From the NCBI RefSeq assembly GCF_016863175.1, contig NZ_BOOJ01000022.1:124001-188000 (forward strand): DNA of 64,000 nt, read 5' to 3'. The notes under the pieces were generated by a model. The model made no database searches. It was not told the origin of the DNA and saw nothing but the letters and a program-made list of their open reading frames with translations. How positions within the stretch are numbered: the stretch's first letter is position 1; each line of letters opens with the position of its first letter. The DNA is from Paraplanobispora siamensis. Lineage in GTDB: Bacteria > Actinomycetota > Actinomycetes > Streptosporangiales > Streptosporangiaceae. Of this stretch, positions 15,348-24,552 are shown one piece after another. Made by a program: the position numbers and the translations under genes.

Positions 15348-15836
15348 TCAGACGCGCCAGGGCATGTGCTGGAGGGTCCAGGTGTTGCCGTCCGGGTCGG
15401 CGAAGCGGGCGTAGTAGACGCCGCCCAGGTCCTCGACCGGCTCCACGTCCGTGCCGCGTTCGATGAGTTCCGCGCGGGCCTTCTCGATGTCGCTGACCAC
15501 CAGGTGCAGGCCGCGCAGCGTGCCGGCCGGCATGTCGAGGGACTCGATGCCCTCGGTCAGAGTGATCGAGCAGGCCGAGCCCGGCGGGGTGAGCTGGACG
15601 ACGCGGACGCCCTCTGCGGGCCGTACGTCGACGTCCGCGTGGAAGCCGAGGCAGTCGGTGTAGAAGGCCTTGGCCCGGTCGATGTCCGTGACGGGCACGG
15701 GGACGAGTTCGAGGAGGAACATGCCGGGGCGGACGGGCGGGGCGGTGTGGTCGGCGGGGACGTCGGTGACGTCGGCGGGGATCTCGGTCTGCGTGGGCCG
15801 GGGCTGAGTGGCCTGGGTGGGCTGGGTGTCGGTCAT
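15348..15836 (-). CDS. VOC (glyoxalase/bleomycin-resistance) family protein
   Basis: The 162-residue protein has a Thr/Pro-rich N-terminal extension (residues 1-35). One VOC repeat pair follows: LELVPVPVTDIDRAKAFYTDCLGF and, at the end, GVYYARFADPDGNTWTLQH. Metal-ligand positions typical of glyoxalase folds are present, but the substrate is unknown. It is the third gene of an ArsR-SRPBCC-VOC operon and overlaps the upstream gene by 4 bp. Confidence 0.85.
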   Translation of the reverse strand: MTDTQPTQATQPRPTQTEIPADVTDVPADHTAPPVRPGMFLLELVPVPVTDIDRAKAFYTDCLGFHADVDVRPAEGVRVVQLTPPGSACSITLTEGIESLDMPAGTLRGLHLVVSDIEKARAELIERGTDVEPVEDLGGVYYARFADPDGNTWTLQHMPWRV

Positions 15837-16342
15837 TGCGTCTCGCCTTTCGTGGTCATCCCGTTGAGCATCTCGGCGAGACGGTCGTACGCCTCGCCCG
15901 CGCCGCGTTCCATGGGGGTACGGAGCACGCTGTCGCGGATCTCCCGTGAGGGATAGCGCGCCGTGGTGGTCATCGCGGTCCGGCCGTCCCGCTCGTCGAG
16001 GACGGTCGTGACGAGGGCCTCGCCTTCCTCCCAGCCGTCATGGACCTCGCTCTGCACCAGCCGGCCGGGTGCGTCGATTTCGTGGAACACCCCGCCGAGA
16101 CCCATCTCGGCGCCGTCCGGCCCGCGCGACACGAAGCGCCAGGCGCCGCCCGGGCGCAGGTCGACCTCACAGACGACGAGGTGCCAGCCGCGCGCGCCGT
16201 GCCAGCGCCGGAGCAGTTCGGGCCGGGTGAAGGCGTCGAAGACGAGCCGGCGGGGTGCGGTGAAGGTCCGGGTGAGCAGGAGATCGGTGTCGGACAGCGC
16301 CCGCACCGTCAGGCCTTCGGCCTGTCCCTGCCCCGAAGTCAT
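15833..16342 (-). CDS. SRPBCC (AHSA1-type) protein
   Basis: This 169-residue protein has an activator-of-Hsp90-ATPase-homologue fold: LLLTRTFTAPRRLVFDAFTRPELLRRWHG, GGAWRFVSRGPDGAEMG, then a C-terminal helix GAGEAYDRLAEMLN. These proteins form a hydrophobic pocket and commonly pair with an ArsR regulator, as here. It overlaps both neighbours by 4 bp, so ArsR, SRPBCC and VOC proteins are made together. The ligand is not predictable. Confidence 0.88.
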   Translation of the reverse strand: MTSGQGQAEGLTVRALSDTDLLLTRTFTAPRRLVFDAFTRPELLRRWHGARGWHLVVCEVDLRPGGAWRFVSRGPDGAEMGLGGVFHEIDAPGRLVQSEVHDGWEEGEALVTTVLDERDGRTAMTTTARYPSREIRDSVLRTPMERGAGEAYDRLAEMLNGMTTKGETQ

Positions 16343-16695
16343 GGGGTTCCCCGTTCGGTGGCGTCCGGTCCGTCGTGATCGAGCTCGCCGAGCAGGGCGT
16401 CCAGCCGCTGGTAGCTCTCCTCCCAGTAGGAGCGGTAGTCCGCCAGCCAGTCGACGGCGTCTCTGAGCCGAGCGGCCTCCAGGCGGCAGGGCCTGCGCTG
16501 CGCGTCGCGTCCACGCGAGATCAGCCCGGCCCGCTCCAGCACCCGCAGGTGCTTGGAGATGCCCGGCTGGCTCATCGCGAACGGCGCGGCCAGTTCGGTC
16601 ACCGTGGCCTCGCCCTCCCTCAGCCGGGCCAGGATCGCCCGCCGGGTCGGGTCGGCCAGCGCGGCGAACGTGGCGTCGAGAACGTCGGTAGCCAT
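16339..16695 (-). CDS. ArsR-family transcriptional regulator
   Basis: This 118-residue winged-helix protein has the ArsR pattern: FAALADPTRRAILARLREGEATVTELA followed by the recognition helix MSQPGISKHLRVLERAGLI. No Cys pair typical of metal sensing is present in the recognition helix, so it is likely a non-metal member of the group paired with AHSA1 proteins. It heads the leftward operon with the SRPBCC and VOC genes and probably represses it from the AT-rich stretch just upstream (16700-16735). Confidence 0.88.
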   Translation of the reverse strand: MATDVLDATFAALADPTRRAILARLREGEATVTELAAPFAMSQPGISKHLRVLERAGLISRGRDAQRRPCRLEAARLRDAVDWLADYRSYWEESYQRLDALLGELDHDGPDATERGTP

Positions 16696-16834
16696 GTTGA
16701 TTACCTTCCGGTTTTATAACCAGACAGTTTTCTACCGCGCCGGTCTCGGCCCCGTCAAGGACTCGGGTCGAGTGATCACGCCGCAGTACGGCTGCAGCGC
16801 CTCGGCTGATGTCGCCGTCACCGGTTTTCCGTGG

Positions 16835-17182
16835 TCAGCGGTGTCCCAGGACGTTGACCACCCGGCCGTTCGGGTCGCGGACGAAGAACCGGCGGACGCC
16901 CCACTCCTCGTCCTGCAGCGGGTGCACGATCTCGGCGCCGTGCTCGCGCATGGCCGCGTAGGCGGCGTCCACGTCGTCCACCTCGATGCTCATGTCGGGG
17001 GTGACGGGTGCCGTCTTGTCCGCGGTCATGATGCTGACCTGCGCGGTGGGAGCGGACGGGGAGGCCAGGGTCACGATCCAGCCGTGGTTCATGACTTCTT
17101 CCAGGCCCAGGAGACCGTAGAACTCCGCGCTCTCCTTCGGGGCCTCGGACTGGACGTTGGGGACGATCCGGCGGGCGGGCAT
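16835..17182 (-). CDS. VOC family protein
   Basis: The 115-residue protein is a single glyoxalase-fold unit. It starts MPARRIVPNVQSEAPKESAEF and ends EEWGVRRFFVRDPNGRVVNV. I chose the ATG at 17182 because GGAG lies 8 bases upstream; the frame stays open further but without a ribosome site. It lies upstream of the ArsR operon on the same strand with a 139-bp gap, so it is probably separately transcribed. Substrate unknown. Confidence 0.82.
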   Translation of the reverse strand: MPARRIVPNVQSEAPKESAEFYGLLGLEEVMNHGWIVTLASPSAPTAQVSIMTADKTAPVTPDMSIEVDDVDAAYAAMREHGAEIVHPLQDEEWGVRRFFVRDPNGRVVNVLGHR

Positions 17183-17389
17183 CGGCGGCTCCAATGACGA
17201 GCTCGGCTCCTGTGACGAGCCGGGGAATGCGGTTCTGATCCTTTTGCCTACCGCGACAGGTGGAGCCGCGCTACCGCGGCGGGTGGAGCCGGTTTTCAAC
17301 CCGGTGGTTGTATTCTGCAAGATCTCTCCGGGCTAGGGTTCCTCCCGCGGCTTCTCGTGTGGACATCAGGACATCGGGGGAAAGGCCCT

Positions 17390-18601
17390 ATGAGAGCAGC
17401 ACTCGCTGTCGTCTCCGCTCTGCTCGTGGCTACGCTGGCGGCCTGCGGCATGCTTCCGACCGGAACCGGAACCGGAACCGGAACCGGAACCGGGGCCGAA
17501 GCCGGGGCGGGGGCCGGAGGCAGCAGTCAGGAGCAGTCTCGCGTGGCCCGGTCCTCCACCCCATCGGTCACCACCCCTGCCCCGTCGGTCACCGGCTCCC
17601 CCTCGGCGTCCGCAGGACAGGAAACCGCCGAACCGACCAGCTGCCCCCACGGCGAGCTCATCCCCGCCGTGGAGATCCCGGCCGTGCACGCCGACCCCGT
17701 TCACATCCCCGAGGCGACGATCGGCGGCGAGAAGATACCGGCGGCCACCATTCCGGGGGTGGACATCCCGGCCCAGCGGATCCCCGCCCAGTGCACCGAG
17801 ATCAAGCCCGCTCCCGGCGGTTGTCTGGGCGCGGCCAGCATTCCGCCGGTGACGATCCCGGCCGTGGAGATCCCCGGGGTGGAGATTCCGGGAGTGGAAG
17901 CGGGCGGCATCAAGCTCGACCCCGTACGCGCCGAGGCCGTCAGCGCCGAGGCGGTCCACGCCGGCGGCGTCTCCACACCCGAGGTGTGTCAGATCAAACC
18001 GAAGGACGGCGGGCTCGTGCCGTACGTGATCAGGCCGTACATCATCCGCCCCTTCGTCATCAGGCCCTTCGTCATCAGGCCGTACATCGTCCGTCCTCAC
18101 GCATGCAACGACCAGGGGGAATGCATCCCCTCCGTGGAGGTGCCCTCAGTAGAGGCACGGGCCGTGGAGGTGAAGGCGGTGGAGATCCGCGCGGCCGAGC
18201 TGAAGGCGTACGAGGTCGGCAAGAGCGAGGTCCTGGAAGGCGAGGACACGATCGCCTTCAGCCTCGACGCGGACGTCCTGTTCGACTTCGACAGCGCCGC
18301 CGTCAAACCGGCCGCCGCGGCCGAGCTTAGGCGCATCGCCCGGCGGATCGCCGAGAGAGCCTCCCCGGACGCGACCATCCGCATCGACGGCCACACCGAC
18401 TCCCAGGGGGAGGACGCCTACAACGTCACCCTGTCCCGCAAACGCGCGCAGGCCGTCCTGGACTGGCTGACGGCCAAGGGAGGACTGGACCGCTCACGGC
18501 TCGAGGCAACCGGGTACGGCGAGACCCGGCCGACCCGGCCGAACACCGCCGAGGAGGGCCGGGCGAAGAACCGCCGCGTGGTCATCTCCACCGACACCTG
18601 A
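17390..18601 (+). CDS. Repeat-rich lipoprotein with C-terminal OmpA peptidoglycan-binding domain
   Basis: This 403-residue protein has a lipoprotein signal (LLVATLAACG, Cys at about residue 21). A Thr-Gly dipeptide run follows, then three low-complexity zones. The first holds many IPxVEIPGV-type repeats (about 90-170). The second has five tandem (Y/F)(V/I)IRP pentapeptides (about 205-232). The third has VEVKAVEIRAAELKAYEV-type repeats. The last 115 residues are OmpA-like: VLFDFDSAAVKP, IDGHTDSQGEDAYN and LSRKRAQAVLDWL. It is probably a lipid-anchored envelope protein gripping peptidoglycan across an extended repeat spacer. The ATG at 17390 has GGGGGAAAGG upstream. Confidence 0.85.
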   Translation: MRAALAVVSALLVATLAACGMLPTGTGTGTGTGTGAEAGAGAGGSSQEQSRVARSSTPSVTTPAPSVTGSPSASAGQETAEPTSCPHGELIPAVEIPAVHADPVHIPEATIGGEKIPAATIPGVDIPAQRIPAQCTEIKPAPGGCLGAASIPPVTIPAVEIPGVEIPGVEAGGIKLDPVRAEAVSAEAVHAGGVSTPEVCQIKPKDGGLVPYVIRPYIIRPFVIRPFVIRPYIVRPHACNDQGECIPSVEVPSVEARAVEVKAVEIRAAELKAYEVGKSEVLEGEDTIAFSLDADVLFDFDSAAVKPAAAAELRRIARRIAERASPDATIRIDGHTDSQGEDAYNVTLSRKRAQAVLDWLTAKGGLDRSRLEATGYGETRPTRPNTAEEGRAKNRRVVISTDT

Positions 18602-19113
18602 GTCCGGGCCGTCGCTTCCCGTCGCTTCCCGTCGCTTCCCGTCCTTCCCGCGCCGCCTCATCGGACAGAAACGGCTCCGGCACCGCCCCGCTTCGCCGTA
18701 TGACGTCGGACCGTCGCGACTTCCGTCTTTTTCAACCTCAAAAGCACCGTACGGCTCGACTGCACCGTCACCCACCATTCAATTTTGTCCGCCTGCGGCC
18801 AGCGGCCTTCACGTTCACCTTGAACGGTTCTACGGTGTGAACGGCTGCAGCTTCACTGTGCGACGGTGCACCGTCGCAAACGCGTTTCCTCTTTCCGGCG
18901 AGATCGACACATCGGCCGAAGACTCGCTCCTCGGTTCCGTCGGCCTTTTCGAAACGTAATCCGTACGGCGGATCACCGGAGATGCGGAGTATTCCCAACC
19001 GCCGCCGTCCGCCTCGGCACCGTACACGGGGCGAACCTCCGGAGAGCGCCTGCGGCACGTCCCCCGCCATCCCTGAGAAGCCCGGATCCCGGGCCCTACA
19101 CCGAGGACGACAC
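18602..19113. other. 512-bp intergenic region with tandem repeat and perfect palindrome
   Basis: No gene is supported on either strand. Just after the OmpA stop is a CCGTCGCTTC-type decamer repeated about three times (18609-18645). At 18859-18878 is a perfect 20-bp palindrome, TGCGACGGTGCACCGTCGCA. It is too far (235 bp) from the next start to be an obvious operator, and it has no T run. The promoter of the gene at 19114 should be in the right half. Confidence 0.55.
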
Positions 19114-19539
19114 ATGACCGAGTCCCCTCAGCGCGGTCACAGCGCGGCCGAGTTGCTGCAGCAGGAAGCCGCCGCATTCCGCAGTCGGCGCCGCACCTTC
19201 GACAAGGGTCTCATCGCCGATACGGCGTGGAACGGCTGGCGCCTGTCCCCCGACTCTCTCGTCCTGTTCCTCTACGACAATGACGGGCACTACGCCTACG
19301 AACTCGAGCTGCTGCGGTTGACCGACTCGGCGCACATTCTCGACTGGGTGCTCATGGTGAACAAGAAAGGGCTGCAGGCGATCGACACCGCCAAGGTCAC
19401 CCTCGGATTCATCCGGATGATCGACGACATCCTGAACCTGCAGTCGAACGTGTGCGGTTCCGGCGCGAACAAGCAGCTGACAGCCCAGCAGATACGCGAC
19501 CTGGCAGCCGCGTATGTGCACCGTTTCAATACGGCCTGA
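19114..19539 (+). CDS. Hypothetical protein
   Basis: This is a 141-residue soluble protein with no family recognised. It has a helical N-terminus (SAAELLQQEAAAFRSRRRTFDKGLI), a central strand-rich part (SLVLFLYDNDGHYAYELEL), and a C-terminal helix ending IRDLAAAYVHRFNTA. The ATG at 19114 has GAGGACGA upstream. It is monocistronic in appearance. A bldA-type TTA codon was not seen. Confidence 0.6.
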   Translation: MTESPQRGHSAAELLQQEAAAFRSRRRTFDKGLIADTAWNGWRLSPDSLVLFLYDNDGHYAYELELLRLTDSAHILDWVLMVNKKGLQAIDTAKVTLGFIRMIDDILNLQSNVCGSGANKQLTAQQIRDLAAAYVHRFNTA

Positions 19540-19693
19540 CACTCCGGCGGGCCGGTCGGCACCCGAGTCCAGACCGTGACTCCTGCTCACCCCACCGGGC
19601 GGTTCAGACCCCGGGTGGCGACGGGCCGCCCCGCGGTCGCTACTTTGTCCCCGGCGAGGGTCCCCATCGAGCACGGGAGCAGGCGGGGCGACA

Positions 19694-20278
19694 ATGGCCG
19701 TGGCCGAGGTGGATCGGGCCGACATCGCGTGGCTGCACGCAGCCGAGGCCCTGGGGATGACGTGCAGCCTGACGTTCGTCCGAGGGGTCGACGAGGTCGA
19801 GGCGCTGCGCCGCCTGGGTGCGGACGAGGGTGACATCGAGCTGTTCACCGGCGGGGAGTGTCCGGTGCCCGAGGCCGTGCGCGCGTGGCGGTCGGGCGAA
19901 TGGACCGTGGTCATCGAGAGATGGGACAACCGGCTGGTCGACTCCGGGGCCCTGGACGCGCTCTCGGCGGGGACCGAAGCGATAATGATCTTCTGCAACG
20001 TCAACGCCTGGAGCGGGTTCGAGTACGTGGTCGACGGCGAGCCGGTGACCTCTTTCGACCCGGTGACCCCGGACTGGCGTGAGGGCAGTGATCCTGACCG
20101 GTTCGTCGAGATGATGCGCCAGGCCGGTTTCGATCCCGGCACCGATCCCGTAGACGTCGACTACGAGATCGATTCTCCGGGCTTCGAGGGGGCGTTGCTC
20201 CTGGCGACCCGGCTGACAGGCGTCGTCCTCACCCCCGAGGTCTTCCACGGCCCGCTCCCCGGCGCCCGGGTGAAGTGA
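19694..20278 (+). CDS. DUF6461 family protein
   Basis: This is a 194-residue soluble protein with the DUF6461 signature near its start: ADIAWLHAAEALGMTCSLTFVRGVDEVEALRRLGA. A GEWTVVIERWDNRL segment and an acidic middle follow. Actinobacteria often carry several copies of this family, whose function is not known. It stands alone, facing the SMP-30-like gene with a 31-bp gap. The ATG at 19694 has AGGCGGGG upstream. Confidence 0.75.
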   Translation: MAVAEVDRADIAWLHAAEALGMTCSLTFVRGVDEVEALRRLGADEGDIELFTGGECPVPEAVRAWRSGEWTVVIERWDNRLVDSGALDALSAGTEAIMIFCNVNAWSGFEYVVDGEPVTSFDPVTPDWREGSDPDRFVEMMRQAGFDPGTDPVDVDYEIDSPGFEGALLLATRLTGVVLTPEVFHGPLPGARVK

Positions 20279-20309
20279 CCGCCGGGGAGCGGGACGGGAC
20301 GGCCGGTAG

Positions 20310-21401
20310 TCAGAGGCCGCGGACGGCGGCGATGGTGAAGGGGGTTCGGGGGGTGCCCTCTCCCAGCGGGCCGCCCTTGTCGAACTGTGAGCGGACCACG
20401 TAGAGGGTGCCGCCGACGCGGACCAGTGTCGTCGGGAGTTGCAGTGCCTCGTCGGTCGCCGTGCGCTCGATCCGGGCGGTGGAGCCGTCTCCGGAGATCC
20501 GCCAGCGGCTGATCGTGTGGGTGGTGTTGTGGACGGCCCAGAGTCTGCCCTTCTGCAGTTCCAGGCCGTCGGCGTGGAGCATGTCGCCGCCGTGCAGGGC
20601 GACCCGGCGGATCGCGCCCGAGGCGAGGTCGATGCGGTAGAGGTCGCCGCCGACCATGTCCACGGTCAGGAGGTGGCGCCCGGTGGGGTCGGCGACGATT
20701 CCGTTCAGGCTGAAGGCGCCGGGCTCGCGGGGGTCGAGGACGCCGCTCAGGTCGAAGCGGGGGGTCAGCGGCACGGGGTCGCCGCCCGCCTTGGCCAGTT
20801 GCCCGGGGGTGACGCGGTAGACCACGGCGCGGATGCTGTCGGTCAGGTAGGCGGTGCCGTCCGGGGTGACGGCGAGGTCGTTGACGAAGCGCGCGGCCTC
20901 GCCCGGGACCTCGAAGCGGGCCAGCAGGCGGCGGCTGCGCGTGTCGTACACCGAGACCCCGGTGCTGGAGTCGGTCACCCAGAGGCGTCCGCGCCGGTCC
21001 ACCTTCAGTCCGTTGGCGGTGTCCCGGCCGTCCGCGCCCGCCGGCAGGAATACCTGGGCCACGCGCCGTCCCGGGGTCATCTTGAAGACCGTTCCGTCGG
21101 TGAACGACCCGGCGTACAGGTCGCCGGTGCGCGGGTCGGCGGCGATCCCCTCGGGATAGACGCGGTCTCCCGGGAGTTCGTAGGCGGTGGAGACGCGCAG
21201 GCGGGTACGGAGGCCGGACGGGGTGGAGGCATCGGCCGCCGAGGCCGTGCCGTACGGGGTCACGGTGCTCGCGGCCGCGGGGAGGACCGAGGCCGCTCGG
21301 GCGTTCGGGGATCCCGGGGCCGCGTGGGCGGCCGGGGCGAAGGACAGGCCGGCGGCTAGAGCCGCGGTCGCCACGGCGAGGGGCTGGCGGAATCGGGACA
21401 C
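20310..21401 (-). CDS. Secreted SMP-30/gluconolactonase-like beta-propeller protein
   Basis: The 363-residue protein has a Sec-type signal peptide (residues 1-28, ending AHAAPG). An SMP-30/LRE-like six-bladed propeller follows: YPEGIAADPRTGDLYAGSFTDGTVF, NGLKVDRRGRLWVTDS, and FVNDLAVTPDGTAYLTDS. Propellers of this group often hydrolyse lactones, but the catalytic metal ligands cannot be assigned confidently. The start is a GTG at 21401 with GGAGAAAC upstream. It is divergent from the MarR gene and is likely its target. Confidence 0.82.
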   Translation of the reverse strand: MSRFRQPLAVATAALAAGLSFAPAAHAAPGSPNARAASVLPAAASTVTPYGTASAADASTPSGLRTRLRVSTAYELPGDRVYPEGIAADPRTGDLYAGSFTDGTVFKMTPGRRVAQVFLPAGADGRDTANGLKVDRRGRLWVTDSSTGVSVYDTRSRRLLARFEVPGEAARFVNDLAVTPDGTAYLTDSIRAVVYRVTPGQLAKAGGDPVPLTPRFDLSGVLDPREPGAFSLNGIVADPTGRHLLTVDMVGGDLYRIDLASGAIRRVALHGGDMLHADGLELQKGRLWAVHNTTHTISRWRISGDGSTARIERTATDEALQLPTTLVRVGGTLYVVRSQFDKGGPLGEGTPRTPFTIAAVRGL

Positions 21402-21446
21402 GCTGTTTCTCCGTTCGACCGTTCGGGAGTCATTAGATAGCCGTCT

Positions 21447-21480
21447 TTAGAACGAGTCCTTACAGTAATTAGAGTTCTAA
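21447..21480. promoter_or_regulatory. Inverted-repeat operator candidate between SMP-30 and MarR genes
   Basis: TTAGAAC (21447-21453) and GTTCTAA (21474-21480) form a perfect 7-bp inverted repeat centred 27 bp apart in an AT-rich stretch of the divergent promoter region. This is a plausible site for the adjacent MarR-family protein; binding is inferred from position. Confidence 0.5.
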
Positions 21481-21523
21481 TGCTCGTCAACATACAAACC
21501 TTCTGGGCCGTTAACATGCACAG

Positions 21524-21967
21524 ATGACCTCGATGCCGCTTCCGGAGCGCCTGGGCTCCCACCTCAAGCGCGCCGAGCAGGCGCTGAGCGCGGCCAAGCA
21601 GGCCGCGCTGAAGCCGGCTCAGCTGACGGTGTCGCAGTACGCGGCCCTGCTGCATCTGTCGCAGAGCCCCGGCATCTCGGCCGCCGCGCTCGCCCGGGCG
21701 TGCGCGGTCACCCCGCCGACGATGAACACCGTGCTCAAGAACCTCCAGGAGAACGGCCTGATCGAGCGCACCCCGCACGAGTGGCACAAGAACATCCTGG
21801 AGACCCGGCTCACCGAGAAGGGCGAGCGGGTGCTGGCCGAGGGGGACGTCCGCGCGGTTGAGGTCGAACGGGCCCTCGCCGCCGAGTTCAGCCCGGAGGA
21901 GCGGGAGACGCTGATCGCCCTGCTGGGCCGCTGCACCGCGTTCCTCCAGTCGGCCCGCCCCGACTGA
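21524..21967 (+). CDS. MarR-family transcriptional regulator
   Basis: This 147-residue winged-helix protein has LTVSQYAALLHLSQSPGISAAALARACAVTPPTMNTVLKNLQENGLI (about residues 28-75) and the wing NILETRLTEKGERVL. It is divergent from the secreted propeller gene, with an inverted repeat between them, so it probably controls that gene and itself. The ligand is unknown. The start may be the ATG at 21524 or the one at 21533. Confidence 0.85.
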   Translation: MTSMPLPERLGSHLKRAEQALSAAKQAALKPAQLTVSQYAALLHLSQSPGISAAALARACAVTPPTMNTVLKNLQENGLIERTPHEWHKNILETRLTEKGERVLAEGDVRAVEVERALAAEFSPEERETLIALLGRCTAFLQSARPD

Positions 21968-22034
21968 GACCCGGCCGCTGAGACCCGGCCACTGAGACCC
22001 GGCCGCTGAGACCCGGCCGCTGAGACCCGGCCCG
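21965..22034. repeat. Five tandem 14-bp repeats
   Basis: The unit TGAGACCCGGCCGC is repeated five times with one or two base changes, beginning at the stop codon of the MarR gene. The repeats add a stop codon in the same frame every 14 bp only by rotation, and no coding sense is seen. It is probably slippage-generated spacer DNA. Confidence 0.8.
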
Positions 22035-22199
22035 CCCCGGCGAGCCGGAGACGCGGTCCCCGCGACCGTGGTCCCCGCGACCGTGCCTTGCACGTTTTCG
22101 CAGGCGGCGGTAAAGCCGGTGGCAAGCGGTGCTCTGTATCACTGGGACATGGCGCCCGCGGCGGCAGGGACGGCGGGCCTCACCCCGGGAGTGCCCTCG

Positions 22200-22826
<627 letters not shown>

Positions 22827-22839
22827 GGAACCCGGCCTT

Positions 22840-23484
22840 TCACGGACGCAGGGCCTTGAGGGTGAGGTCGACGAGGGCGTCGGCGTACTCGGGGGTGAGC
22901 GGCCCCGAGCGGTGCAGCCAGCGCTGGTGGAGCGGCCCGTAGAGCAGTTCGAGCGCCAGGTCCAGGTCGGCGTCGGCGGCGATCTGACCGGTCTCCTGAG
23001 CGCTGCGCAGGCGGGCCTTCTTGGCCTCGTCGAGCGGGCCTGCCAGTTTCTCGCGGTACTGCGCGGCGAGGTCGGGATCGTTGATGATCTCGGTGGTGAA
23101 CGCCCGGATCGGCGCCTCGAAGCGCGGGTCGGCGAACTCGGCGACGGTGGCCCGCATGACGGCCTTGAGGTCGGCCTCGATGTCACCGGTGTCGGGCAGG
23201 GCGATCGACTCCTCATCGCCGCTCCGGCTCAGCGAGAGGAAGGCGTCGAAGACCACGGCCCCCTTGGAGCGCCACCACCGGTAGATCGTCTGCTTGCCCA
23301 CGCCCGCCCGCGCGGCGATGGCCTCGATGGTGAGCCTGGCGTAGCCCACCTCCAGCACCAGCTCGCGGGCGGCTTCCAGGATGGCCTGCCGTGATCGCCG
23401 GCTGCGGCGGGCGGGGTTCGGCTCCTTGGCGGCGGACACGCCGGTGAGGCTAGCACGGGGCGAAACGAGACGTTCCGTCTTCAC
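22840..23484 (-). CDS. TetR-family transcriptional regulator
   Basis: This protein of up to 214 residues has a TetR DNA-binding domain: SRQAILEAARELVLEVGYARLTIEAIAARAGVGKQTIYRWWRSKGAVVFDAF. A helical ligand domain of the TetR_C type follows, with SAQETGQIAADADLDLALELLYGPLHQRWL. The start is either the GTG at 23484 or an internal GTG at 23439; neither has a strong ribosome site. It converges on the LGFP gene and is divergent from the MmcQ/YjbR gene, which may be its target. Confidence 0.85.
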   Translation of the reverse strand: MKTERLVSPRASLTGVSAAKEPNPARRSRRSRQAILEAARELVLEVGYARLTIEAIAARAGVGKQTIYRWWRSKGAVVFDAFLSLSRSGDEESIALPDTGDIEADLKAVMRATVAEFADPRFEAPIRAFTTEIINDPDLAAQYREKLAGPLDEAKKARLRSAQETGQIAADADLDLALELLYGPLHQRWLHRSGPLTPEYADALVDLTLKALRP

Positions 23485-23570
23485 GCGCTGACCTCGGCGG
23501 AGCGGAATTATCTCGGCCCCGTCTGACGCCCACGGTTCACGATCTCCTCGCCGCGACGTACCGTCGGGCC

Positions 23571-23927
23571 ATGACCGATGATCCGCTGGAGTCGCTGCGA
23601 CGGCTCTGCCTGGCGTTGCCGGAGACCACCGAACGGCTCAGCCACGGTGAGCCGACCTGGTTCATCCGCGACAGGAAGACGTTCGTGACGTACGCCGACC
23701 ACCATCACGACGACCGGCTCGCCTTCTGGTGCGCCGCCCCGCCCGGCGTGCAGGAGGCTCTCGTCGCCCAGGACCCCGAGCGTTTCTTCCGCCCGCCGTA
23801 CGTCGGCCACCGCGGCTGGCTCGGGGTCTATCTCGACGTCCCCCAGGACTGGGACGAGATCGCCGAGATCGTCACCGAGGCCTACCGGGTCGTCGCCCCC
23901 GCCCGTCTGGCCGCCCTACTGAAGTGA
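23571..23927 (+). CDS. MmcQ/YjbR family protein
   Basis: The 118-residue protein matches the MmcQ/YjbR fold: LCLALPETTERLSHGEPTWFIRDRKTFVTY, then GHRGWLGVYLDVPQDWDEIAEIVTEAYRVVAP. The family has a double-wing motif and is often described as DNA-binding, although its function is uncertain. It lies divergent from the TetR gene, and its stop is 3 bp from that of the convergent DUF3140 gene. Confidence 0.88.
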   Translation: MTDDPLESLRRLCLALPETTERLSHGEPTWFIRDRKTFVTYADHHHDDRLAFWCAAPPGVQEALVAQDPERFFRPPYVGHRGWLGVYLDVPQDWDEIAEIVTEAYRVVAPARLAALLK

Positions 23928-23930
23928 CAC

Positions 23931-24284
23931 CTAGTCCTCCGTCCTGGCCGGCCTGAGCGGGTCGTGGCCGACCGCCATCAGGGACCGCCGCTGCCGGTCG
24001 TCCTGGGCGGCGGAGGCGGCGTGGGCCTCGGCGTCCTCGGCGATGCCGACAACACGGCGCATCGTCTCCAGGTCGCCCGGGGTGAGATCGACCTTGCGCT
24101 TGCCGAGGATGTTCAGCACCTCCTGGCCGAGCTCGGGCATCCAGCGGCCGGGATTCTCGGGCGAGGCGTCCTCCCCCGAGCCGGCGGCCATGAGGAAGTC
24201 CCTCAGCTCCCCCGACGACATGTTCACGAACTCGTGGAACTCCTGCCACAGCCGGTCGAGCTCCGGATCGGAACGGTCGGTCAT
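23931..24284 (-). CDS. DUF3140 family protein
   Basis: The 117-residue protein contains the DUF3140 pattern LWQEFHEFVNMSSGELRDFL near residue 15 and a basic C-terminus. I use the ATG at 24284, which has GGGGGAAAC upstream, rather than the longer frame starting upstream. The family, common in actinobacteria, has no established function. Confidence 0.75.
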   Translation of the reverse strand: MTDRSDPELDRLWQEFHEFVNMSSGELRDFLMAAGSGEDASPENPGRWMPELGQEVLNILGKRKVDLTPGDLETMRRVVGIAEDAEAHAASAAQDDRQRRSLMAVGHDPLRPARTED

Positions 24285-24303
24285 GGTGTTTCCCCCTGTC
24301 ACT

Positions 24304-24552
24304 GTCATATGAGAGACCCGGCGCGGCCATATGAGAGGCCCATATGAGAGGCCAGGTACGGCCGTGCCCCGGGTCGGCGGGATCGGGGGGACTCAGCCTC
24401 CCGGGGCTTCCGTTCCCCGGACCGGGCGAGCAACGCGCTAGATACGGACAAATGGCGCTATTTTTCCGTCGCGTCGACGCGAGCACCGTACGGTCCCGCT
24501 GTCGACGCGAGCACCGCAGGGCCCCGCTGTCGACGCGGGCACCGTACCGCCC
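24304..24552. repeat. Two short repeat families in the gap before the Ere-like gene
   Basis: TATGAGAG(A/G)CC occurs three times between about 24307 and 24352. Further right, a 28-bp unit containing GTCGACGCGAGCACCG is repeated three times (starts at 24473, 24501 and 24529). No gene is seen between 24285 and 24582. The second array lies just past the stop of the leftward esterase-like gene and could affect transcription termination. Confidence 0.7.
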
